DNA of 63,092 bases from Propionispira arboris (GTDB lineage Bacteria > Bacillota > Negativicutes > Selenomonadales > Selenomonadaceae), in assembly GCF_900109225.1 (NCBI RefSeq), contig NZ_FNZK01000025.1, forward strand, positions 1 through 63,092, written 5' to 3'. Both the position numbers and the translations under genes were made by a program. The notes below the pieces were generated by a model. It was given only the letters and a program-made list of their open reading frames with translations, was not told the origin of the DNA and did not search any database. Shown here piece by piece: positions 19,582 through 30,008 of the stretch. Numbering within the stretch: position 1 is the first letter of the stretch; every line of letters begins with the position of its first letter.

Positions 19582-22500
19582 CTAAAATGAATTGGTCTGA
19601 TTTTTTATTTTCTCACCAGCTAATGTCATTAAAATACGAGTACTATAATTCAGTATTTTTTTCCGATTCAACGGCGTCAACTGAAATCGAATGATTCCCG
19701 GCGGTCCTGGAATAAACTTAATTTGTCCGCCCAGCAGCGTTTTAAGCTGGAGTACATTTTCAATTTCCAAATTTGGCTGCTCACTAAATAGGATTTCCAA
19801 AAACATTGGTTTTTCGACAATCGACTTGACTCCTAAATTTCTCGCATAGTTTTTGATACGTGCTACCGACAACAAATTCAAAACAGATGGTAACGGATCA
19901 CCAAAGCGATCAATCAATTCATCGAGCAAGGCCCTGATATCTTCATTCGTACGAATTGCAGCAATACGCTGATAAATTTCAATTTTGTGCATTGCATCCG
20001 TAATATAATCACCATCAATATAAGCTTCTACTTTAATTTCAAGAACCGGATCGACTTTTTCCACGGGTGTTTTACCAGTTTTTAATGCTTCAACAGCCTC
20101 TTCTAGTAGACGGCAATACATTTCAAAACCAACACTTGCAATATGCCCATGCTGCTGTGAGCCTAAAAGATTACCTGCACCACGAATCTCCAAATCACGC
20201 ATCGCAATTTTGAAACCCGCCCCCAGTTCCGCAAACTCCTTAATCGCCTGCAATCTTTTTTCGGCCACTTCCGTCAAAACTTTATCGGCCTGATAAATAA
20301 AATAAGCAAAGGCTAGCTGATTGGACCGGCCAACACGTCCACGCATCTGATAGAGCTGTGATAAACCAAAGCGATCGGCATCATAAATTATGATTGTATT
20401 AGCATTGGCTACATCCAGACCATTTTCAATAATGCTCGTCGCCACCAGCATATCATATTCGCCTTCATAAAAATCAAGCATCACTTGCTCCAATATTTCT
20501 TCCGGCATTTGCCCATGGGCAGTTTGAATTTTGATATCTGGCAGCATATCCGCTAAATGAGCCCTCATTTTATCAATGGTTTCAACACGATTATAAACAA
20601 AATACACTTGACCGCCACGTTTTACTTCACGTTTGATGGCATCACGAATGATGGCATCGTTATTTTCCACCACATAAGTCTGCACCGGGAAACGCTCTTC
20701 TGGCGGTGTTTCGATAATACTCATATCTCGGGCCCCAACCAGTGACATATGCAGCGTACGCGGAATAGGGGTTGCACTCAGTGTAAGGACATCGATGTTC
20801 TTACTTATTTTTTTAATTTTTTCTTTTTGGGTCACACCAAACCGTTGCTCTTCATCAACAATCAGCAACCCTAAATTTTTAAATTTAACATGTTTATCAT
20901 TCAATATACTATGTGTACCAATCAAAATGTCGACTTGTCCTGTCGCCACCCTGTTACAGGTGCTTTTCTGTTCTTTTTGGCTGCGAAAACGACAAACTAC
21001 GTCTACCACGGGTCCAAAACCTTCAAACCGTGTACTAAATGTTTGATAATGCTGCTGTGCTAATACAGTGGTTGGCACCAGCACCGCTACCTGTTTCCCA
21101 TCCATAACTGCTTTAAAGGCAGCCCGAATTGCCACTTCGGTCTTACCAAAGCCAACATCACCACAGAGCAACCGATCCATCGGGCGTGGCTTCTCCATAT
21201 CTTTTTTAATCTCTTCAACAGCCGTAAGCTGATCTGGCGTTTCCTCATAAGGAAATGCCTCTTCAAACGCTTGCTGCCATGTCGTATCAACCGAAAATGG
21301 ATACCCATTGTCAACTTGCCGCACAGCATAAATCTGAATGAGTTCTTTCGCAATATCTTCTACGGAAGCTCTGGCTTTAGCCTTTGCTTTGTTCCATTCA
21401 TTTCCCCCCATACGATGAAGTCTTGGCACATCGCCTTCAGAGCCTATATATTTTTGTAATAAATTAACTTGATCTGTTGGAACAAAAAGTTTGTCATCGC
21501 CGCCATATTTAATATGCAAATAATCCCGATGTATACCAGCCACATCTAACGTTTCAACACCTAAATATTTACCAATCCCATGATTTACATGAACAACATA
21601 ATCCCCTACATTAATATCACGAAAATACGTTATTTTTTCACCTTTAGCTGCTCTCGGCACTGTTTTCTTTTTTTGTCGTCCAAAAATATCTTTTTCAGCC
21701 ACAACAATAAGCCGTGCCTGCGGTAATTCGAAACCATTGGCCAGCGTTCCATTGGCAATTGTAACAAAACCATCAACAATCTGCTGCAGTTTAGGTTCAT
21801 AAGCAGTCCCTATTTTATACTCGGCCAGCATCTCCTTAAGTGATGCTCCTTTTTGAGCATCACTTACAAAAACCAAAACCTGCTCTTTATGAGAAAGCCA
21901 GCCATTGATTTCACTGGCAAAAAAGTCTAGGTGTTTATGAAATGGTGCAATGGCTTTAACCGTGACGCTGACCATTTCCTCTAGCTCTGCATTATGGATT
22001 TTTTGCAGCATGAGAGCCATGTAAAGCACGTTATGCTGCTTAGCAACTGTTGTAATATCATTCCAACTAAATAATTTCTTTTTTAACTCTGGCCTTTCTT
22101 TAATAAGCATTGAAATTTCTTCACGAATCCTTGTTGGCTCATCAAAAATCACCGTTGCCTGTTTTTCGAGATAAGAAAGAAAAATCGCAGGATTGCCGTC
22201 ATTATCGAGCTGTTCTAATGGCAAAATAGCAACAGAGCTAATATTTTGCAGCGAACGTTGTGTCTCTATTGCAAACTCACGCAGCGAATCGATCGTTTCA
22301 TCAAAAAACTCCATGCGAATCGGATGCAGTAAATTAATGGGAAATATATCAACAATTCCACCGCGAGCACTAAACTGACCAAGGCTTTCCACCTGTTGCA
22401 CACGTTCATACCCTAACTGGATCAATTTTAAGAGCAATTCGTCGCGTCCGATGGACTCTCCAATCGTCAAATGCACACTGAAACGTTCAAAATCTTGTCT

Positions 22501-22893
22501 GGACAATCCTTTTTGCACAGCGGCTGCTGTACTGGCTAAAACAATAACAGGTTCCTTCCTCATTAGCCGACCCAGAACCTCCATGCGTTTTGCCGCCAAA
22601 GCAATACTTTTTGCCGCGACGGAAAAAGTTACTACGTCGATCGCTGGAAGTTCTAAAATTGGAACGTTTGGCAACAGCATTGCCAAATCAGCCTGCCATT
22701 TTCCAATCGCATCCTGATTACTTGTAATAATAATTGTTGTTCGGGGATACCGATCATAACTGGCCGCCATAATTGCATGTTTTTGTGATCCCGCTAAACC
22801 ATATACTAAATTCTGCCCATATTCTTTGGCAAAACACACACCGATTTTTTCGATTGCTTTGTCCTGCATCATTGCTTTAAAAAGCTGTTTCAT
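19582..22893 (-). CDS. mfd: Transcription-repair coupling factor Mfd
   Basis: Removes RNA polymerase stalled at DNA lesions and recruits UvrA. The 1103 aa carry the UvrB-like N-terminal region, the RNA-polymerase-interacting domain (INVGDYVVHVNHGIGKYLG), the RecG-like translocase with Walker A GDVGFGKTEVA and DEEQRFGV box, the helicase C part with the GRVGRSNQ motif, and the C-terminal TRCF domain. The start follows GGTGG. A weak terminator-like hairpin lies between its promoter and ribosome-binding site. Confidence 0.96.
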   Translation of the reverse strand: MKQLFKAMMQDKAIEKIGVCFAKEYGQNLVYGLAGSQKHAIMAASYDRYPRTTIIITSNQDAIGKWQADLAMLLPNVPILELPAIDVVTFSVAAKSIALAAKRMEVLGRLMRKEPVIVLASTAAAVQKGLSRQDFERFSVHLTIGESIGRDELLLKLIQLGYERVQQVESLGQFSARGGIVDIFPINLLHPIRMEFFDETIDSLREFAIETQRSLQNISSVAILPLEQLDNDGNPAIFLSYLEKQATVIFDEPTRIREEISMLIKERPELKKKLFSWNDITTVAKQHNVLYMALMLQKIHNAELEEMVSVTVKAIAPFHKHLDFFASEINGWLSHKEQVLVFVSDAQKGASLKEMLAEYKIGTAYEPKLQQIVDGFVTIANGTLANGFELPQARLIVVAEKDIFGRQKKKTVPRAAKGEKITYFRDINVGDYVVHVNHGIGKYLGVETLDVAGIHRDYLHIKYGGDDKLFVPTDQVNLLQKYIGSEGDVPRLHRMGGNEWNKAKAKARASVEDIAKELIQIYAVRQVDNGYPFSVDTTWQQAFEEAFPYEETPDQLTAVEEIKKDMEKPRPMDRLLCGDVGFGKTEVAIRAAFKAVMDGKQVAVLVPTTVLAQQHYQTFSTRFEGFGPVVDVVCRFRSQKEQKSTCNRVATGQVDILIGTHSILNDKHVKFKNLGLLIVDEEQRFGVTQKEKIKKISKNIDVLTLSATPIPRTLHMSLVGARDMSIIETPPEERFPVQTYVVENNDAIIRDAIKREVKRGGQVYFVYNRVETIDKMRAHLADMLPDIKIQTAHGQMPEEILEQVMLDFYEGEYDMLVATSIIENGLDVANANTIIIYDADRFGLSQLYQMRGRVGRSNQLAFAYFIYQADKVLTEVAEKRLQAIKEFAELGAGFKIAMRDLEIRGAGNLLGSQQHGHIASVGFEMYCRLLEEAVEALKTGKTPVEKVDPVLEIKVEAYIDGDYITDAMHKIEIYQRIAAIRTNEDIRALLDELIDRFGDPLPSVLNLLSVARIKNYARNLGVKSIVEKPMFLEILFSEQPNLEIENVLQLKTLLGGQIKFIPGPPGIIRFQLTPLNRKKILNYSTRILMTLAGEKIKNQTNSF

Positions 22894-22917
22894 TATTCCA
22901 CCTACCTACTTCATGCC

Positions 22918-22946
22918 AAAAGGGGCTTTAGCCATCGCCAAAGCCC
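22918..22946 (-). terminator. Possible attenuator hairpin in the mfd leader
   Basis: Minus-strand stem GGGCTTT/AAAGCCC (22940-22946 with 22923-22929) and a 10-nt loop followed by four T residues, 25 bp before the mfd start and downstream of the mfd promoter. The short T tract makes it a weak terminator. Confidence 0.45.
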
Positions 22947-22984
22947 TGATTATTCTATTCATATCTAAAACATATACATAGATT

Positions 22985-23014
22985 ATTATAGTCTTTCAGT
23001 GCAAGATTCGTCAA
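22985..23014 (-). promoter_or_regulatory. Promoter of mfd-mazG
   Basis: Minus-strand TTGACG (23009-23014) and TATAAT (22985-22990) with an 18-bp spacer. It follows directly after the terminator of the gene at 23087. Confidence 0.6.
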
Positions 23015-23027
23015 GAAACAAAATCAA

Positions 23028-23062
23028 AAAAACAGAAGCCAGCTTTAACCAGCTCCTGTTTT
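23028..23062 (-). terminator. Terminator after the cysteine-rich gene
   Basis: Imperfect hairpin pairing AACAG...GCCAGC with the CCAGCT...CTGTT side, followed on the minus strand by a run of seven T residues. Confidence 0.7.
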
Positions 23063-23086
23063 CCCCCTTCAATTTAATACGTAAAA

Positions 23087-23722
23087 TTAATCTAAATCAA
23101 TATTTTTAACTTGCAGGCTTCGCTGTAACAAGTCTATAACCACAAGTTTATCAAGTTCATCTAAATCCCGTTCACGTCCGGCAGCTAACAATTCATAATT
23201 ACCACAATGACAACATGTCAGCCTGACTGCACTGCCTAAAACATCCGCCTCAATTGCTTTACTGCCACACGGACAGATAATACCACCCGCTTCAGCAATA
23301 TCATGAATTCGATTAATTGCCTCCAATAATATTTGCTGTTTTTCAATCTTTTCGCCATGATTCTCATGTTCTAAAATCTCAAATCCTTGACGATTAAACA
23401 TTAAAATTTCTTTTATTTCCTGGCGTTTACCTATATATCCAAGTTCAAAAAAATCTTTTGCACAATAGATTTTTTCAACTTTCATTCGCATAAGCTGATG
23501 CAATGAAAATACGGCTTCATGAACTGAATTACAAACTACACAAGGAATCCGCAATCGAAAAAAATGAGATTTTGTCCGGATCAGAGTCGCCTGTTCATGT
23601 TTGAATTTACAATAAAAAATTATTTTATCAGCACTGCCGATAAAATAAGGCACATCATGTACATGAATTTTTCCACAGCGCTGACAATATAGAGCTACTG
23701 AAAAACCAGTCTGCACGATCAC
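23087..23722 (-). CDS. Cysteine-rich protein with several CxxC pairs
   Basis: Unrecognised 211-aa protein. Cysteine pairs occur as CQRC near residue 13, CVVC near 61, CPC(G) near 150 and CCHC(G) near 170, suggesting at least two zinc-binding knuckles, one made from the N-terminal pairs and one from the C-terminal pairs. The stretch between (about 85-145) is charged and probably helical. GTG start behind GAGGTGA. It sits alone between sppA-yip1 and mfd. A role in nucleic-acid or metal binding is only a guess. Confidence 0.7.
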   Translation of the reverse strand: MIVQTGFSVALYCQRCGKIHVHDVPYFIGSADKIIFYCKFKHEQATLIRTKSHFFRLRIPCVVCNSVHEAVFSLHQLMRMKVEKIYCAKDFFELGYIGKRQEIKEILMFNRQGFEILEHENHGEKIEKQQILLEAINRIHDIAEAGGIICPCGSKAIEADVLGSAVRLTCCHCGNYELLAAGRERDLDELDKLVVIDLLQRSLQVKNIDLD

Positions 23723-23860
23723 TGAGAATCACCTCATTCCTCAGGTATAGGTTCTTATGTCATATTTCGCCAAACCAAGGCAAAATCCTGCCTACATAAA
23801 ATACCCCTTACCGAATGAAGTATAAATAGAAAAAGACTGCTGATTGTAAAAACATAAGAG

Positions 23861-23897
23861 GACATACTTTAAGCCTTACACCTAAAATATGTCCCGA
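23861..23897. terminator. Weak hairpin after the YIP1 gene
   Basis: GGACATA and TATGTCC pair across an AT-rich loop. T runs are short on both strands, so it is only a possible terminator for the sppA-yip1 unit. Confidence 0.4.
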
Positions 23898-23909
23898 TTT
23901 TTCACAATA

Positions 23910-24512
23910 TTAAATTTGCGGTGGATTCACCATGAGTTCATTAAACATTGTCATCATTAATGATCCAGCCAAAAGCATCGAGCACAAAAAAATTCCTACA
24001 AATATCAGAAATGGTAAGAAAAATACCAATACTGCTTTTGCACCAGACATACCATAGACTGCTTTAAGGACAAAAATAGAAAGAACCCCTTTCCAAATCC
24101 ATACCAATATCGTTGCAACAACAACAATTCCTGCTGATGAAGTTACCGCTGCCACTAAATAAATCGGCATCAATAAAACATCAATAAAATAAATAAAGCC
24201 TAAAAGCTTGAGCAACTGTTTAATCTGACCACATCCACCCGTAAGTTCAGCAAACAAGTGCCAAATTGCAGCTGCTGCACCCCAAATAAACAGACTGCCA
24301 ATCATATCAAAAAAGACAATTATTATTTGTGAAGTTCCACTAAAAAGCCCTGTAGTAAGTCCTCCCCAAGTCGTTAACATTGTGCAAAACAAAACTACCA
24401 GCAAACTCTGTTTCAAAGATTTCGTCTGCATAATCTCAGGCATGGCTTTTTGAGGTTTTAAAAGCAAATCATACATTGTTTCTAATAAAGATCCCATATT
24501 ATTACCTACCAT
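23910..24512 (-). CDS. YIP1-family membrane protein
   Basis: Integral membrane protein of about 200 aa with five predicted hydrophobic segments (about 34-55, 62-82, 98-122, 125-148, 160-185) and the YIP1-like start pattern of a helix followed by SLKQSLLVVLF. It overlaps the end of sppA by seven bases if the first ATG is used; the ATG at 24497, preceded by TAGG and seven bases, is an equally good start. Its tight link to sppA suggests a membrane-maintenance role; the function is unknown. Confidence 0.75.
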   Translation of the reverse strand: MVGNNMGSLLETMYDLLLKPQKAMPEIMQTKSLKQSLLVVLFCTMLTTWGGLTTGLFSGTSQIIIVFFDMIGSLFIWGAAAAIWHLFAELTGGCGQIKQLLKLLGFIYFIDVLLMPIYLVAAVTSSAGIVVVATILVWIWKGVLSIFVLKAVYGMSGAKAVLVFFLPFLIFVGIFLCSMLLAGSLMMTMFNELMVNPPQI

Positions 24513-25450
24513 TTCTCCGGCATTGCTTGCGGTGCGATAGATTTCAAAGCTGTATCAGCTGTTAAGCCTGAAAATAGCTCTTTTAATAAATTTTCCTTAC
24601 TATTGGCCGAAAATAATAATGAAAGTGGATTATCTTTACCAAATTCCTTAATTTGTGGTTTGCCAGAAATACCAACCATTGCGGCTGTACCATCTAAGGC
24701 GTCATAATAATTACCCAGTTCATCAACGAGTCCCAATTCTTTGGCCTGTTTACCAGTATAGATACGACCATCAGCCAATTGTTTTACGCGCTCACGATCC
24801 ATATGCCGGCCCTTTGCCACAACATCAACAAAGCCATTATAAAGTTCATCGACAATTGCTTGCAGCATTTGATGTTCCTCAGGCGTCATGGGACGATCAC
24901 TCGATAAAATATCTTTGTGAATGCCGCTTTTTATTTTATCCTGACGAATACCAATTTTTTGGTACAGTTCTTCCCAATTTGAATATGGCATATATACACC
25001 TATGCTGCCTGTTACCGTTGTCGGATTTGCATACACTTTATCAGCACAAGCTGACAACCAGTAAGCACCGGATGCTGCTGTATCCCCCATTGAAACAACA
25101 ATCGGTTTGCCATTGTCTCGAATCTTATTCATTTCTTCGCCGACTTCTTCTGTCGCTGTAACGGCACCGCCTGGGCTATTGATGCGCATTACGATCGCTT
25201 TGACACTTGTATCCTCCGCTGCTGCATGCAAATCTTTAATCAGCTGATCGGTACCGCCGTTTCCCTCAGACAAAATAGAACTCGTCGTATGACTGCTCGT
25301 GATAACGCCATCGACATGAATGACAGCAATTTTATCAGCACTCGAAAAATTGTTCTGAGTGGATTTTTTATGGGTTGATATAAAAATCAACGCCAAAAAT
25401 GACACACATACAATCCCGATAAAAATGATCATAATTTTTTTCTTGCTCAT
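24506..25450 (-). CDS. sppA: Signal peptide peptidase SppA
   Basis: Membrane serine protease that clears left-over signal peptides. From the ATG at 25450 (314 aa, ribosome-binding site AGGTGGTG) there is one N-terminal transmembrane helix (about 6-25), then the S49 peptidase domain with catalytic S127 in GDTAASGAYW and K179 in SGIHKD, matching S147 and K199 of the Bacillus enzyme. The short form with one domain is typical of Gram-positives. The pyrG terminator overlaps its upstream region. Confidence 0.92.
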   Translation of the reverse strand: MSKKKIMIIFIGIVCVSFLALIFISTHKKSTQNNFSSADKIAVIHVDGVITSSHTTSSILSEGNGGTDQLIKDLHAAAEDTSVKAIVMRINSPGGAVTATEEVGEEMNKIRDNGKPIVVSMGDTAASGAYWLSACADKVYANPTTVTGSIGVYMPYSNWEELYQKIGIRQDKIKSGIHKDILSSDRPMTPEEHQMLQAIVDELYNGFVDVVAKGRHMDRERVKQLADGRIYTGKQAKELGLVDELGNYYDALDGTAAMVGISGKPQIKEFGKDNPLSLLFSANSKENLLKELFSGLTADTALKSIAPQAMPEKW

Positions 25451-25480
25451 AAAAACACCACCTAAAATTAATTTTATAAA

Positions 25481-25508
25481 AAAACTGTTGGACAAAGCCA
25501 ACAGTTTT
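25481..25508 (-). terminator. Terminator after pyrG
   Basis: Perfect 11-bp stem AAAACTGTTGG (25481-25491) with CCAACAGTTTT (25498-25508) and A/T runs on both sides. It lies inside the upstream region of sppA. Confidence 0.85.
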
Positions 25509-25515
25509 TTTATTT

Positions 25516-27141
<1,626 letters not shown>

Positions 27142-27270
27142 CTATTAACTGTCCCTGCGTTATTTCTCTCGAAAATATCTGCAAAATTTGCTTACGTTTC
27201 TTGAAAACACATGTCCACTATTGTATCCTCTTTACCCTTTATAGTCAAGCATGATTCAGATCAATTTTGT

Positions 27271-27603
27271 TTATTCATTATCTGCCTGAATACCTTCAAG
27301 CAATTTTTCGCGACGTTTACTTGGTGGTTTTGGTTTTGTCCCAGCTGAGGTAGTCGAATGCGTACGCTTCACTTCTGGAGGATTCCATTCAGTAAGGCCC
27401 CACATGCTTTTACCCGCATAATGGAAACGACTATCCATATTAATCAGTGTATAAACTTCTGAGATAGCACCGGATAACGACTGAATTGGCTTATGTTTTT
27501 TTTCGATTACATCCATCACTAAATCTTTATAATACATAGGTTCCCCGGCTTGTGTTAATGTAAAATATGCTACATCAACTTCTGAACTAGTTAAAAAATC
27601 CAA
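27271..27603 (-). CDS. rpoE: RNA polymerase delta subunit (RpoE), tail-less
   Basis: Delta factor of Firmicute RNA polymerase. The N-terminal 75 aa form the HARE-HTH domain (MYYKDLVMDVIEKK, IYTLINMDSRFHYAG-like, WGLTEW). In Bacillus a long acidic tail follows; here the last 35 residues are short and basic (KRTHSTTSAGTKPKPPSKRREK). TTG start behind GAGAGGGG. The position between argS and pyrG supports the assignment, while the tail makes its mode of action uncertain. Confidence 0.82.
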   Translation of the reverse strand: MDFLTSSEVDVAYFTLTQAGEPMYYKDLVMDVIEKKHKPIQSLSGAISEVYTLINMDSRFHYAGKSMWGLTEWNPPEVKRTHSTTSAGTKPKPPSKRREKLLEGIQADNE

Positions 27604-27662
27604 AACTAATAACCCCTCTCAAATTAAAAACAAACTAAAGCTGCAAAGACTTTCTCTATAAC

Positions 27663-29318
27663 TTACATTTTTTCTGGTGCACTTACACCCAGCATTGCCA
27701 GCGCATGACAAATAACATTTGCTACTGCACCCACAAGAGCCAGTCTGGCCTGAGCCAGATCCTGATCCACACCCATGATTCGACATCTATTATAAAAGCT
27801 GTGAAACTCGCTTGCGAGTTCATGCACATAACGAGCAATACGATGTGGTGCTCTTTCTTGGGCAGCGTATTCAATTTCTTCTCCATAAGCTGCCATTTTT
27901 TTAATGAGAGCTAATTCCGATTCATCGGTAAGCAGTGAAAGTTTAGGCTGATTGGCCTTGGCAATTCCAGCTTCTTGTGCTTGACGGAAAATACTGCGGA
28001 TACGTGCATGTGCATACTGAATATAATAAACCGGATTTTCGCTTGATTTTGATTTTGCCAAATCGAGATCAAAATCAAGCTGGCTGTCTAAGGAACGCAT
28101 AATAAAAAAGAACCGTGCTGCATCCGTGCCGACTTCTTCAATGAGTTCGGCAAGTGTTACGCTCTGCCCAGTACGTTTAGACATCTTGACAAGTTCGCCA
28201 TCGCGGTACAGACTAACCATTTGCAAAAGCAGTACTTCCAAATGATCAGGCTTATAGCCCATAGCTTCAATAGCGGCTTTCACCCGACAAATATAACCAT
28301 GATGATCCGCACCCCAAATATTGATCAAAGTATCAAAACCGCGTTCAAATTTATTGCGATGATAAGCAATATCAGCTGCCAAATAGGTTGGAATGCCATT
28401 ATCACGAATCACAACACGATCTTTATCATCACCATACGCTGTAGATTTGAGCCATAACGCTCCATCTTTTTCGTAGATATTTCCATTTTCCTGTAAAACC
28501 TGACAAGCAGTTTTTACATCGTCTGGATGAAGCGAGCGCTCGCTGAACCACACATCAAAATTCACATTAAAAGCTGCCAAATCTTCTTTAAGTGCTGCAA
28601 GTTTTTCTTTTAAAGCAAGTTCTTTAAAAATTGTCAGACGTTCTGTTTCTGCCATTTTTAAATATAACTCTCCATCTTTTTTGATAATGCGTTTTGCCGT
28701 ATCAATAATATCCTGTCCATGATATCCATTTTCAGGGAATTCTACCGTTTGATCAAATAATTCTAAATAACGAGCATTCACTGAAGCCGCTAAATTGTCA
28801 ATTTGATTTCCCGCATCATTGATATAATATTCGCTGGAAACTTCATATCCCGCTGCCCGCAGCAGATTGACCAGTGCACTGCCAGCAGCAGCGCCACGTC
28901 CATGACCGACATGTAACGGTCCTGTCGGGTTAGCACTCACATATTCAACCTGTATTTTGGCTGCATTCTTTTTCGGTAAATTTCCATAATCTCGACCCGC
29001 GGCAATTATTCCAGCCAATTGATCATAAATAATATTGGCTTTCAAATAAAAATTAATAAACCCTGGACCCGCAATTTCTGTTTTTTCCAGCCAAGGTTCG
29101 CTCATTCTTTCTATAATTGCTTCGGCAATTTTTCTTGGATTCATTTTTGCAGTTTTTGCTGACTGCATGGCAAAATTCGTCGCAAAATCACCAAATTCTT
29201 TTTTGGGTGGTACTTCTAAAATGATGTCAGGCAATGTTTCTATCTGAAAAACACCCTCTGTCATTGCTTGCTGTGCTGCATTTGCAATTGACTGCATCAA
29301 TAAACTTTTAATATCCAA
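27663..29318 (-). CDS. argS: Arginyl-tRNA synthetase
   Basis: Class I synthetase, 551 aa. It shows the N-terminal additional domain, the HIGH signature as HVGH at 136-139, KMSKR in the catalytic domain (VKMSKRTGQSV), and the helical anticodon-binding domain (residues about 430-551) ending HALAMLGVSAPEKM. The TTG start is preceded by GGGGAGG at 11 bases. It lies in the ywiB-argS-rpoE-pyrG cluster. Confidence 0.96.
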   Translation of the reverse strand: MDIKSLLMQSIANAAQQAMTEGVFQIETLPDIILEVPPKKEFGDFATNFAMQSAKTAKMNPRKIAEAIIERMSEPWLEKTEIAGPGFINFYLKANIIYDQLAGIIAAGRDYGNLPKKNAAKIQVEYVSANPTGPLHVGHGRGAAAGSALVNLLRAAGYEVSSEYYINDAGNQIDNLAASVNARYLELFDQTVEFPENGYHGQDIIDTAKRIIKKDGELYLKMAETERLTIFKELALKEKLAALKEDLAAFNVNFDVWFSERSLHPDDVKTACQVLQENGNIYEKDGALWLKSTAYGDDKDRVVIRDNGIPTYLAADIAYHRNKFERGFDTLINIWGADHHGYICRVKAAIEAMGYKPDHLEVLLLQMVSLYRDGELVKMSKRTGQSVTLAELIEEVGTDAARFFFIMRSLDSQLDFDLDLAKSKSSENPVYYIQYAHARIRSIFRQAQEAGIAKANQPKLSLLTDESELALIKKMAAYGEEIEYAAQERAPHRIARYVHELASEFHSFYNRCRIMGVDQDLAQARLALVGAVANVICHALAMLGVSAPEKM

Positions 29319-29345
29319 AACAAAAAAATCCTCCCCTGCATTTGT

Positions 29346-29789
29346 CTAATTCAATTGGTTCTTTTCTTTTTTATCGGCGCAAATTTCAATGTGCAAAAGG
29401 TTATCACTCTGCCATTGACCTTCCATCGACAATGCATAATCAATAATAACGGTTCCTGACACGGATCCATACTTAATGTTTATATCGTTTGTTTTAACAG
29501 ACAAACTCAAATTACCATAAGGAGTTTTATAAATTCCCGTACTTTCATAGGCCCTGGCAAAATATTGTTCCTGCATGACATCACCTTTACGTATCAATGT
29601 CATATGGTCGTCACCAATTTTCAAAAGTGTTGATGTTCCCTGCACACCACTGAGTTCACTGTCACTGTATAAGACATAATTGATGCCGTTTTTATAATAA
29701 TGTTTGCCTTCTGATACCAGTTCAATTCGACTTTCCGTACCAGTTGCATCTTTCTGTGACCCAACCACAGTAACAACTACTTTATTCAT
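29346..29789 (-). CDS. ywiB: DUF1934 protein (YwiB-like)
   Basis: Conserved 147-aa protein of unknown biochemical role with a lipocalin-like beta-barrel pattern (VTVVGSQKDATGTE, YYKNGINYVLYSDSEL, GNLSLSVKTNDINIKY). It occurs in front of argS in Bacillus, as here. AAGGAG lies 11 bases before the ATG and a good promoter is 30-60 bp further upstream. Confidence 0.85.
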   Translation of the reverse strand: MNKVVVTVVGSQKDATGTESRIELVSEGKHYYKNGINYVLYSDSELSGVQGTSTLLKIGDDHMTLIRKGDVMQEQYFARAYESTGIYKTPYGNLSLSVKTNDINIKYGSVSGTVIIDYALSMEGQWQSDNLLHIEICADKKEKNQLN

Positions 29790-29824
29790 CCACTCAATTA
29801 CTCCTTAAAAATACACTATAGAAT

Positions 29825-29853
29825 ATTATATCTTACCAACTGAGGATTGCCAA
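29825..29853 (-). promoter_or_regulatory. Promoter of the ywiB-argS cluster
   Basis: Minus-strand TTGGCA (29848-29853) and TATAAT (29825-29830) with a 17-bp spacer. Confidence 0.65.
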
Positions 29854-29953
29854 CAACTAACCAAATTTTCTTATAAAAAAACATACTCCTACTATTTTAT
29901 AACAAACTGACCAAAAATTCAAAGAAAAACGGACAATTTATAAAGAAAATACA

Positions 29954-29998
29954 AAAAGTATAAGATAAAATAATCTATATATTTTATCTTATACTTTT
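29954..29998. terminator. Long AT-rich hairpin after the DUF2156 gene
   Basis: An 18-bp perfect stem (29954-29971 with 29981-29998) and 9-nt loop just past the DUF2156 stop, followed on the minus strand by a T-rich tract. Almost no G or C is used. It probably ends the DUF2156 transcript. Confidence 0.75.
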
Positions 29999-30008
29999 CT
30001 CTTGTTGT

